DNA of 64,000 nt from Desulfovibrio gilichinskyi. Its GTDB lineage: Bacteria; Desulfobacterota; Desulfovibrionia; Desulfovibrionales; Desulfovibrionaceae. Below are positions 8,628-15,912 of the stretch, piece after piece (the stretch's first letter is position 1; each line of letters starts with the position of its first letter). The stretch is taken from assembly GCF_900177375.1 (NCBI RefSeq), contig NZ_FWZU01000005.1:411088-475087 (forward strand). Direction: 5' to 3'. A model generated the notes under the pieces. The model did not search any database, was not told the DNA's origin, and saw nothing but the letters and a program-made list of their open reading frames with translations. Position numbers and translations under genes: made by a program.

Positions 8628-9952
8628 CAATGATCTGATAAGTACGGGAAGAATTTTTTATCCTCAGTCAGCATGTGCTCTGCGACAACTTTACCTGCTA
8701 AAAAGTCAAATAATTCTCCGGTGGATGCGTTTGCGTTTTGAAAATTAACAACTAGTTTTCTCATATCTTCAACTAAAGAGTTGTGAATCCGGCTATGCTC
8801 GTCAGCAAGCGGGAATTTAGTTTTGCGAAATATTATATCTTCGTCATGAAAATGTTTAACGGTATGTGTTATTAATTCACGGCTTATGGCGGAGACTTCC
8901 TCGTCTGGCCCCCCTGTTATGATTACAGATAGGAGGTCATTTGCAAGTATGAAGAGTTTTCTGTGCTGGTTGTCAATGGTGCTGTTGCCGCTCTCGTATT
9001 CTTTCTTCCATACAAGAGAGATAAAAGAAGTGCGACTGCTGTCTCCTGCAAAATTTTTCTCGCCATGCACCAAAGTCACGACACAATTCCGTCCTGAATT
9101 TTTAGCTCTATAAAGGGCCCTATCGACCAGTTTCAGCCGTGATTCAAGATCGTTTCCGCCCCCCTGAAAAGTGGTTAAGCCTATACTTACGGTAAAAGTT
9201 ACAGGTCCTTTTGCGGTTTGAACAATAAGTTTTTCAATTCCTTTCCGTAAGCGTTCAGCAATGCTATGTGCGAGCTTAGAGTCTATATTGATCAGCAAAA
9301 CTCCGAATTCTTCCCCTCCCAAACGACCTAACACATCAAATGATCTCAGCTCCTTTTTACAGCAATCAGCCAAAGCTATGAGAACCGTATCTCCTACATC
9401 ATGCCCGTAAGTATCGTTTACATCTTTGAAATGATCGATATCAAGCATCAGTAGAGCTTGCGGCTCATGGAATCTATCCCCTCTGGTCATTTCGCGTGTA
9501 GCATGATCGATGAAATATCTTCTGTTTGCGATCTTGGTTAAAAAGTCTTCCTTTGCAAAACGTGTCAATTCTTCTTCAAGTTGTTTTCTTCGTGTAATAT
9601 CTTGAAGTTGCGAGATGAAAAAGCGGGGAATTCCGTCCGGATTATGGACAAGTGATATATTCAGCAGTCCATTTATTAAATGGCCTTTTTTGTGAAAATA
9701 TCTCTTTTCCATTTGAGCTGTCTGTATGTTACCTGCAAGCATTTGCTTAATTGCTTCAAGGCTTTCATTAAAGTCGTCCGGGTGGGTGATGTCCTGAAAT
9801 TTCATGGACATAAGCTCAGTTTCTTTATATCCGAGGATTTCACATATAGCTTTATTTACTTTCAGATATGCTCCGCCCGGAGAAACGATGGCCATTCCGA
9901 TTGAAGCATAGGTGAATGCATTTAGGAAAATGTCGTGGTCATGCGCCATCAT
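8627..9952 (-). CDS. PAS-GGDEF-hemerythrin diguanylate cyclase
   Basis: Probable c-di-GMP synthase fused to an oxygen-binding domain. Residues 5-125 form a PAS domain with a PAC-like end (QLQDITRRKQLEEEL). Residues 135-300 form the GGDEF domain, with active-site GGEEF at 212-216 and an inhibitory-site RxxD (RSFD, 203-206) five residues before it. Residues 310-438 are a bacteriohemerythrin; the ligand motifs DNQHRKLF, HTVKHFHDEDIIF, DEHSRIHNSL and EHMLTED are all present for a di-iron site. No membrane segment is visible, so it is cytoplasmic. Two adjacent ATGs (9952, 9949) are possible. It stands alone between terminators. Oxygen or redox control of c-di-GMP synthesis is inferred from the domains. 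Confidence 0.93.
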   Translation of the reverse strand: MMAHDHDIFLNAFTYASIGMAIVSPGGAYLKVNKAICEILGYKETELMSMKFQDITHPDDFNESLEAIKQMLAGNIQTAQMEKRYFHKKGHLINGLLNISLVHNPDGIPRFFISQLQDITRRKQLEEELTRFAKEDFLTKIANRRYFIDHATREMTRGDRFHEPQALLMLDIDHFKDVNDTYGHDVGDTVLIALADCCKKELRSFDVLGRLGGEEFGVLLINIDSKLAHSIAERLRKGIEKLIVQTAKGPVTFTVSIGLTTFQGGGNDLESRLKLVDRALYRAKNSGRNCVVTLVHGEKNFAGDSSRTSFISLVWKKEYESGNSTIDNQHRKLFILANDLLSVIITGGPDEEVSAISRELITHTVKHFHDEDIIFRKTKFPLADEHSRIHNSLVEDMRKLVVNFQNANASTGELFDFLAGKVVAEHMLTEDKKFFPYLSDH

Positions 9953-10151
9953 CTTATCCTGCCCATGAAAAATGCGTGAATTTTAAAAAAGTCTAATGCC
10001 GACAGATTAGGGTATTTAGGTAGTTCGGTAAACGGTTTATGGCTGAAATTATATTTCATTAGTAAACTATTAAGATTCGGTTGTCCTTTATTAAATGTTA
10101 TTTTTGGCATTCTTACTGCGCTGTAGAACTATTCTGCTTCACTTAATTCTG

Positions 10152-10180
10152 TTTACATATGTGTTTTTTTGGGATAGAAG
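10152..10180 (+). promoter_or_regulatory. Promoter-like -35/-10 upstream of the rpsA leader
   Basis: TTTACA (10152-10157), a 17-base spacer and TAGAAG (10175-10180) match sigma-70 spacing. They would start a transcript near 10187, ahead of the structured leader. Confidence 0.45.
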
Positions 10181-10186
10181 CAATTC

Positions 10187-10320
10187 TCTTAATCTCAAGA
10201 GGAAAATCCACAAAGTTGGTGGCGACGAACAAAACGTTGCGACCGATGGAATGCAATCTTGAGAGACCCTTTTAGGGCATTAGGGATAAAGTACGGCGTT
10301 TGCGCCAATGGTCAAGTTGT
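10187..10320 (+). ncRNA. Structured untranslated RNA or rpsA leader, family not recognised
   Basis: The 472-base gap before rpsA contains no ORF but strong base pairing. TCTCAAGA (10193-10200) pairs perfectly with TCTTGAGA (10257-10264). Inside, TCC (10207-10209) pairs with GGA (10248-10250), GTTGGT (10215-10220) with ACCGAT (10242-10247), and GCGACG (10222-10227) with CGTTGC (10235-10240). Together they form one rod of about 70 bases. Smaller hairpins follow: CCC/GGG around 10268-10278 and GGCG-TTTG-CGCC at 10295-10306. No terminator run of T is visible before the rpsA ribosome site. It may be an autoregulatory S1 leader or a separate small RNA; I do not recognise a known family (not tmRNA, SRP RNA, or a GEMM riboswitch). 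Confidence 0.5.
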
Positions 10321-10424
10321 GTGTCGGCTGCCTCGGAACGCTGCTCAGTTTGATTTCAATGTACTTTCCCCATTTTAATATATGCCGAAATTTTGTCCGA
10401 GGACATCGTTGTTGGAGGTAACTT

Positions 10425-12173
10425 ATGGAAAATAATGAAAACTTGAACTCCGAAATGGAGATGGACTTTGAGGCTGCCCTTGAAGACTATCTAAATGCTG
10501 ATTTCGGAAACTTGGATGAAGGAAGCATTGTTGTCGGTGAAGTTGTTAAAGTTGATAAGGATTTCGTTCTTATTGATGTTAACTTCAAATCCGAAGGACA
10601 GATTGCTGCATCTGAATTCCTTGATGTAGATGGACAGATGACCGTAAAGGTCGGTGACAAAGTTGACGTTTATGTTTCAAACAAAAACGAAAACGAAGGA
10701 ACTATCCATCTTTCCCGTGACAAAGCTAAACGTATGCAGCTCTTCGACAAACTCGAAGAAATGCAGGAAGATGAAGGCATTGTCGAAGGTAGAATTGTTC
10801 GCCGTATTAAAGGTGGTTACACTGTCGATCTCGACGGCGTTGAAGCATTCCTGCCTGGTTCCCACGTTGATCTTCGTCCAGTTCCAGATATGGACGCTCT
10901 CGTTGATCAGACATACGAATTTAAGATTCTTAAGATCAACCGTCGTCGCAGCAACGTTATCGTTTCAAGACGTGTTCTTCTCGAAGAACAGCGTAATGAA
11001 ATGCGTTCCAAGTTGCTCGAAACTCTTGAAGAAGAGCAGACTATCATCGGTAAGGTTAAGAACATCACTGAATACGGTGTGTTCATCGACCTCGGTGGTC
11101 TCGACGGACTTCTCCATATTACCGACATGTCTTGGAAGCGTATCAAGCATCCTAAAGAAATGGTCTCTCTCGGTGACGAACTTGAGCTCAGAGTTCTTAA
11201 CTTTGACCAGGAAGGACAGAAAGTCTCTCTTGGACTCAAACAGCTCGTTCCAGATCCTTGGGAAGATATTTCCGGTAAATATCCTGAAGGTTCCAAGTTC
11301 TCCGGTAAGGTTACCAACCTCGCCGATTACGGTGCATTCGTTGAACTTGAAGCCGGCGTTGAAGGACTTGTTCACATTTCTGAAATGTCCTGGACCCGCA
11401 AACTCCGTCACCCTTCACAGATGGTACGTGTAGGCGACGAAGTTGACGTTATTGTTTTGGGTGTTGATCCCGACAAGAAGCGCATCTCTCTCGGTATGAA
11501 GCAAGTTAAGCCTAATCCTTGGGACGTTGTTGCAGAGAAGTTCCCTGAAGGAACTGTTCTTGAAGGCCAGATCAAAAATATCACAGAATTTGGTGTATTC
11601 ATCGGTATCGAAGACGGTATTGACGGACTCATCCACGTTTCTGATATTTCCTGGACAAGAAAAGTACGTCACCCTTCAGAAGTTTACAGTGTAGGCGACT
11701 CCGTTCAGGCGAAAGTCCTAACTGTTGACAAAGAAAACGAAAAATTCACTCTTGGTGTTAAACAGCTTTCTGATGACCCATGGTCTCAGGTACCTACAAA
11801 GTACCCAGTCGGCTGCACCCTTGAAGGACTTATCACCAATATCACTGATTTCGGTCTCTTCGTTGAGGTTGAAGAAGGTATTGAAGGTTTAGTTCACGTT
11901 TCTGAAATTTCTCACAAGAAGATCAAAAATCCTTCTGAGATGTTTAAAGAAGGCGTTACTATCCAAGCTAAAGTCATTCATGTCAGTGCTGATGAACGCA
12001 GACTCGGTCTGTCCATCAAACAGCTGAAAGAAGAAGAAGACAAGCGCAAACCTAAAGAATTCCGTTCAGGACCTGCTGATGCAGGTAACTCACTGGGCGA
12101 GCTCCTTAGACAGAAGCTTGAAGATGCAACCGAAGCTAAAGCTGCTGCAGAGACTGAGGATGACGAATCCTAG
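10425..12173 (+). CDS. rpsA: Ribosomal protein S1
   Basis: mRNA-binding protein of the 30S subunit. The 582-aa sequence has six S1 repeats (about 33-100, 118-184, 205-273, 290-360, 377-447 and 464-533). The last four are the most alike, with the recurring pattern ITEYGVFIDL, DGLLHITDMSW, KHPKEMVSLGDE and VSLGLKQL. The start is ATG 10425 with GGAGG 6 bases upstream. The last 14 bases overlap sppA, which suggests coupled translation. A long structured leader precedes it, which fits autogenous control of S1 by analogy with other bacteria. Confidence 0.97.
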   Translation: MENNENLNSEMEMDFEAALEDYLNADFGNLDEGSIVVGEVVKVDKDFVLIDVNFKSEGQIAASEFLDVDGQMTVKVGDKVDVYVSNKNENEGTIHLSRDKAKRMQLFDKLEEMQEDEGIVEGRIVRRIKGGYTVDLDGVEAFLPGSHVDLRPVPDMDALVDQTYEFKILKINRRRSNVIVSRRVLLEEQRNEMRSKLLETLEEEQTIIGKVKNITEYGVFIDLGGLDGLLHITDMSWKRIKHPKEMVSLGDELELRVLNFDQEGQKVSLGLKQLVPDPWEDISGKYPEGSKFSGKVTNLADYGAFVELEAGVEGLVHISEMSWTRKLRHPSQMVRVGDEVDVIVLGVDPDKKRISLGMKQVKPNPWDVVAEKFPEGTVLEGQIKNITEFGVFIGIEDGIDGLIHVSDISWTRKVRHPSEVYSVGDSVQAKVLTVDKENEKFTLGVKQLSDDPWSQVPTKYPVGCTLEGLITNITDFGLFVEVEEGIEGLVHVSEISHKKIKNPSEMFKEGVTIQAKVIHVSADERRLGLSIKQLKEEEDKRKPKEFRSGPADAGNSLGELLRQKLEDATEAKAAAETEDDES

Positions 12174-13044
12174 GCATAGTTTCTCAGCACGGCATCCGTT
12201 TCTATTCGGTTTCAGCCTGCTTATAATGGCTGTGGTCCTCCTATGGGGGGCCACAGCCTTTTTTAATGGCAAAGCAAGAGTTTTGTTTGGAGCAGGTTCA
12301 ATAGGAATTGTTAACGTTCAGGGAACTATTACAGACTCATTACCTGCGGTGAAATTTCTGCGGGAGCTTCGCAAAGACAGTTCCGTTAAAGGCGTTCTTT
12401 TACGAGTTAATTCGCCTGGGGGGACTATTGCTCCGTCACAGGAACTATATCTGGCTGTAAAGCGTTTTGCGCAGGTTAAGCCTATTGTTGCTTCATTTGG
12501 AACTGTTGCTGCTTCAGGCGGGTATTACGCCGCGGCCCCTGCTACGCAGATTGTAGCCAACTCCGGCTCAATCACCGGAAGCATCGGGGTTAAAGCCGAG
12601 TATGCGAGTTTTAAGCAGCTTATGGAGAAGGTCGGCGTTAAACCTGTTCAGATCACCAGCGGACCGCTCAAAGGTGCGGGGTCGCCGTATGCTGAACTGA
12701 CTCCTGAGCAGCATGAATATCTTATGGGACTGATTATGGACCTTCATAATCAATTTGTAAGTGACGTTGCATCGGCTCGCAAACTTGACCGAAAAGTTGT
12801 AGAAAAAATTGCTGACGGAAGAGCTCTCACCGGACGAGAAGCAAAAGAGCTGGGACTCGTTGACAGATTAGGCGGATTTGAAGATGCGGTTACTCTTTTA
12901 AAGGCTCTTTGCGGTATTGAAGGGGATGTTGTCGTCAAAGAAGGTCCGGAAAAGGAGAAATCTTTAATTTCGGAAATATTCGGCATGTTGGGGCTTAAGA
13001 CTTCCGGTTCTTTTTCCGCTGACGGATTGATTTTTTCTTATTAG
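12160..13044 (+). CDS. sppA: Signal peptide peptidase SppA, short form
   Basis: Membrane-bound serine protease that degrades cleaved signal peptides. One membrane helix is at about 14-35. The nucleophile is Ser119 in AASGGYYAA and the general base is Lys171 in TSGPLKGAG. Their 52-residue separation matches the short Bacillus-type enzyme. Other blocks are LRVNSPGG and NSGSITGSIGV. I take ATG 12160, inside the end of rpsA in another frame, because it directly precedes the hydrophobic segment; GAG-rich sequence before it is a weak ribosome site, so coupling to rpsA is likely. The frame remains open to 12079, but that would add residues wholly inside rpsA. Confidence 0.93.
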   Translation: MTNPRHSFSARHPFLFGFSLLIMAVVLLWGATAFFNGKARVLFGAGSIGIVNVQGTITDSLPAVKFLRELRKDSSVKGVLLRVNSPGGTIAPSQELYLAVKRFAQVKPIVASFGTVAASGGYYAAAPATQIVANSGSITGSIGVKAEYASFKQLMEKVGVKPVQITSGPLKGAGSPYAELTPEQHEYLMGLIMDLHNQFVSDVASARKLDRKVVEKIADGRALTGREAKELGLVDRLGGFEDAVTLLKALCGIEGDVVVKEGPEKEKSLISEIFGMLGLKTSGSFSADGLIFSY

Positions 13045-13118
13045 ATATTTAATTTTTAAGCAGCTGAGAGTTACAATTCGATCAATAGTCAGATCTTTTT
13101 GCAAAGGGGTGGCAGTTT

Positions 13119-13889
13119 ATGGAATGTAAATTTATAGGTGTCGGTGATGCTTTTGATGGAAAACACACCAATACAAGTTTGTATGTTAAAATTAAAGACA
13201 GATCATTATTATTCGATTGCGGATTTAACTCAGCTCATTCTTTTTTCCAGCTTGTTCCTAGTGCCTTAGATCTGGATATCCTTTGGATTTCGCATTTTCA
13301 CGGGGACCATTATTTCGGCTTACCGATGCTTTTGGGAAGTTTCTATTCTTCGGAAAGAAAGGAACCCTTAACTATTTGCGGACCTGTCGGAATAGAAGAT
13401 AAAGTCAGGACCTTAACAGCTCTTGCTTATCCTAACTTATTATCAAAGCTTTCTTTTGAACTTAAATTTTATGAATTTACGCCTGAGTCTGTTAAAGATA
13501 TTTCGGGTATTACGATAAGTTCTTTTGGAACAGATCATTTCGAATCCGCAGGAGCTTCACTTGCTGTCCGAATTGATTATGAAGGATTTTCCTTTTTTTA
13601 TGCCGGTGACGGGGCTGTTTCCTCAGAGAATCTTGCACAGATAAGCGGAGTTGATCTTGCTGTTTTCGAAGCATACAATTTAGATGTAGCCGAAAATGGA
13701 CATTCGTCAGTTAAGCAGTGTTTGGATTTTGCACTTAAAGCAAAAATAAAACAGGTTGCACTTGTGCATCTTAACAGGTTTGTGCGAACCTATCATCTGG
13801 ACGAAATTTTAGAGCTTATAAAAGAGGTAGAAGATGTAAACGTATTACTGCCGGAGGAAGGGCATTTATTGCATTTCTCAGGTAATTAG
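13119..13889 (+). CDS. Metallo-beta-lactamase-fold hydrolase, RNase Z-like
   Basis: A 256-aa metal-dependent hydrolase. The zinc motif is HFHGDHYFG (His59, His61, Asp63, His64). Downstream ligands fit FYAGDGAVS (Asp) and VALVHLNRF (His). The overall plan (MECKFIGVGDAF start, DCGFN, GTDHFESAG) resembles the RNase Z/arylsulfatase branch, but the long tRNA-binding exosite arm of true RNase Z is not evident. Substrate unknown. It is followed after 34 bases by a receiver-TPR protein on the same strand and is probably cotranscribed with it. Confidence 0.82.
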   Translation: MECKFIGVGDAFDGKHTNTSLYVKIKDRSLLFDCGFNSAHSFFQLVPSALDLDILWISHFHGDHYFGLPMLLGSFYSSERKEPLTICGPVGIEDKVRTLTALAYPNLLSKLSFELKFYEFTPESVKDISGITISSFGTDHFESAGASLAVRIDYEGFSFFYAGDGAVSSENLAQISGVDLAVFEAYNLDVAENGHSSVKQCLDFALKAKIKQVALVHLNRFVRTYHLDEILELIKEVEDVNVLLPEEGHLLHFSGN

Positions 13890-13923
13890 CATTTGACTTC
13901 TATGCCTCGAAGTGAGGAACTCA

Positions 13924-15252
13924 GTGGCATCTAATTATGACCAAATTGTTCGGGATTATTTTGAAGGTCGCTCAGGGTATACAATCCTTTTAAGTGATGA
14001 GCCTTCATTTTATAAGCTTCTCAGAGGGACGCTATATAAAATTCTGGCAATTCGCAGAGATTGTTTAAGCTATTTTCAAGACCAGTCTGCAGCTATGAGC
14101 GATATTCAAAATAAGGCAGGGGAAGGTCTTCCTGTTCTTGTTTTTGTTGAACGGCTTTTAAAAGGAAAATCTACCGCAGATTTTATCCAAAACACCCGTC
14201 AGCTTTTTCCGAATGTTAAAATTATTGTCTTAACCGGAGAAACCAGTGAAGACGAATTGATTTTTCTGCATGAGATCGGTGTAAATAATATTATTACCAA
14301 ACCAGTTTCTGTGGACAGTCTTGTACAGAAGCTTGCTTTTACAATTAAACCGCAGGGTAAGCTCAATCAGCTGGTTCAGGTAGGTAAGGAATTACTGCGA
14401 AAAGGTGAGCTTGAAAAAGTAATGCACGTCAGTGCTAAGATCCTTGAAATTAAGCCTGACAGTCCTGCAGCCTTGATGTTGCTCGGGGATGCTTTAAGCG
14501 GGCTTGGCAGAAGAAGCGAAGCTCTTAAAGCTTTTTTAAAAGCTCACGAACAATCTACAGTTTTTATGGAGCCGATTAAAAAATTGGCTGAATTCTATAA
14601 AGATAGTGATAGTGAACAGTATTTATTGTACTTAAAGAAACTTGATAAGATCAGTCCCCTTAATACCGAGCGAAAGTGCGAAATAGGGCGCGTCCATTTA
14701 GGGCGCGAAGAGCTTGACGCAGCGGAAGTTTTTTTTGATCAGGCCGTAAAGTGTTCGATAAGAGAGGCTCATGGTTATCTTTCGCAGGTTATGAGCGGTA
14801 TTGCTGAATCGCTGATCGAAGTTTCCCCCTCAATGGCTGAAAAATATTATAGCAAGCTTCTTTCTGTAAAATCGGGCAATCTTTCCGCTGATGATCTTGA
14901 AACGTATAATCGACTCGGGATCGCTATGCGAAAACAGGGCAAGTGGGAAATGGCTGTTGCCAACTACAAGGAAGCTCTTAAGGTCGCACCGAATGAAGCT
15001 GGCCTTTATTACAATATAGGGCTGGCTTATACTGACGGCAAAGAGTATGCTAAGTGTGCTCAGTCTTTCAATAAAGCCATAAAATCAGATCAGGAGATTT
15101 ATAAAAAGTCTCCGTCTGTAGCTCGGAACATAGCAGGTATTTTTTTGAAAGTAGGTATGGCCAGCGAAGCTAGACGTGTAATTGAAGAAGGTGTGGCGGC
15201 TTTTCCTGATGATTCTAAACTGAAAGATTTGCTAAAAAAAATACCTAACTAG
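13924..15252 (+). CDS. Receiver-like domain plus TPR protein (Glu at phospho-acceptor site)
   Basis: A 442-aa protein with an N-terminal receiver fold (about 15-135) and TPR repeats (about 150-440, for example DLETYNRLGIAMRKQGKWEMAVANY). In the receiver, the acidic pair (LLSDEPSF), the Thr (VLTGETS) and the Lys (NIITKPVS) are conserved. The Asp that is normally phosphorylated aligns with Glu in LVFVERLL, a change that often mimics the phosphorylated state. GTG 13924 is the chosen start because GAGG sits 6 bases before it; GTG 13912 overlaps that site. It probably acts as a constitutive scaffold. The two small membrane proteins downstream are likely in the same unit. Confidence 0.85.
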   Translation: MASNYDQIVRDYFEGRSGYTILLSDEPSFYKLLRGTLYKILAIRRDCLSYFQDQSAAMSDIQNKAGEGLPVLVFVERLLKGKSTADFIQNTRQLFPNVKIIVLTGETSEDELIFLHEIGVNNIITKPVSVDSLVQKLAFTIKPQGKLNQLVQVGKELLRKGELEKVMHVSAKILEIKPDSPAALMLLGDALSGLGRRSEALKAFLKAHEQSTVFMEPIKKLAEFYKDSDSEQYLLYLKKLDKISPLNTERKCEIGRVHLGREELDAAEVFFDQAVKCSIREAHGYLSQVMSGIAESLIEVSPSMAEKYYSKLLSVKSGNLSADDLETYNRLGIAMRKQGKWEMAVANYKEALKVAPNEAGLYYNIGLAYTDGKEYAKCAQSFNKAIKSDQEIYKKSPSVARNIAGIFLKVGMASEARRVIEEGVAAFPDDSKLKDLLKKIPN

Positions 15253-15336
15253 CTATGTTTATTTGTGTATTATTAATAACTATATTAAATATTCTGACTT
15301 GAGGTAATTCATTTGAGTCGGTTTTAAGGTTAGCCG

Positions 15337-15585
15337 ATGTATTTAATTTCTGCTCTTGTTTTAGGATTTATCATTTTTATGATTATTTATGCCCGCTACA
15401 TGAATGTTAGCGGGGATATTTCCAGACGCAAAATGCAGGTCGATAATTTTCGCGATCAGGTAGAATTCAGAGTGAAGCGACTTGTTATCGGAACAAGGCA
15501 GATACACGAAGAACTGGCTCTTGAAATTGAAAGGCTTGAAGAGTTGAAGAGTGAGCTGCGTAATATCGGTGATGTAAAATGCTAG
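15337..15585 (+). CDS. Small membrane/coiled-coil protein A, unknown function
   Basis: An 82-aa protein: one N-terminal membrane helix (about 2-20), then a charged amphipathic region (about 28-76) with heptad-like spacing (RQIHEELALEIERLEELKSEL). It has no Cys motif and no recognised family. Its stop overlaps the start of the next small gene by 7 bases, so the two are translationally coupled. They share the same architecture and may form a heteromeric membrane coiled coil with the receiver-TPR protein upstream. That partnership is inference from order only. Confidence 0.72.
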   Translation: MYLISALVLGFIIFMIIYARYMNVSGDISRRKMQVDNFRDQVEFRVKRLVIGTRQIHEELALEIERLEELKSELRNIGDVKC

Positions 15586-15827
15586 TCTTTCTCGTCCTTT
15601 CAGGCGGGTTTATGATCCTTGCTTTAATCATCAATAATATGATTACAACATGGCATACTGATAGGCTAAAAGCCTTTAAGATCGAAGAAGTTAATTTGCG
15701 AAACCGCCTTGACGGAGCTATTGACAGCCAGCGTAATGCCCTGATTGAGCTTAGGAATGTTAAGTTTGAAATTGTTAATTATGAAAATATGATAGAAAGT
15801 CAGTATATGGATGACGGCTTTGAATAG
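15579..15827 (+). CDS. Small membrane/coiled-coil protein B, unknown function
   Basis: An 82-aa protein, the same length as its overlapping neighbour. An N-terminal membrane helix (about 2-21, VFLVLSGGFMILALIINN) precedes a charged helix (about 28-70) and an acidic tail (MDDGFE). It overlaps the preceding gene by 7 bases and ends just before a terminator, closing the unit that began at 13119. No family recognised. Confidence 0.72.
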   Translation: MLVFLVLSGGFMILALIINNMITTWHTDRLKAFKIEEVNLRNRLDGAIDSQRNALIELRNVKFEIVNYENMIESQYMDDGFE

Positions 15828-15850
15828 AAGACCATTATATATAGAATTTT

Positions 15851-15886
15851 AAATCCCTTCAAACTCTGGTTTGAAGGGATTTTTTA
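15851..15886. terminator. Rho-independent terminator
   Basis: A 12-bp perfect stem (AATCCCTTCAAA with TTTGAAGGGATT), a six-base loop, and a T run. It lies between the plus-strand small-protein operon and the converging RTX gene. Confidence 0.9.
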
Positions 15887-15912
15887 GTGCTAAGGAAAGT
15901 GCTGCGGACCTG

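Noticed and set aside
10187..10320. The rpsA leader as tmRNA, SRP RNA, 6S RNA or c-di-GMP riboswitch
   Set aside because: Conserved cores of tmRNA, SRP RNA and GEMM are absent. 6S could not be confirmed without a covariance search, so no family was assigned.
10654..11433. A 259-codon open frame on the plus strand inside rpsA
   Set aside because: It is a shifted frame of the S1 repeats. Its composition (Ser/Leu/Phe-rich, no ribosome site) and the strong rpsA call make it a shadow.
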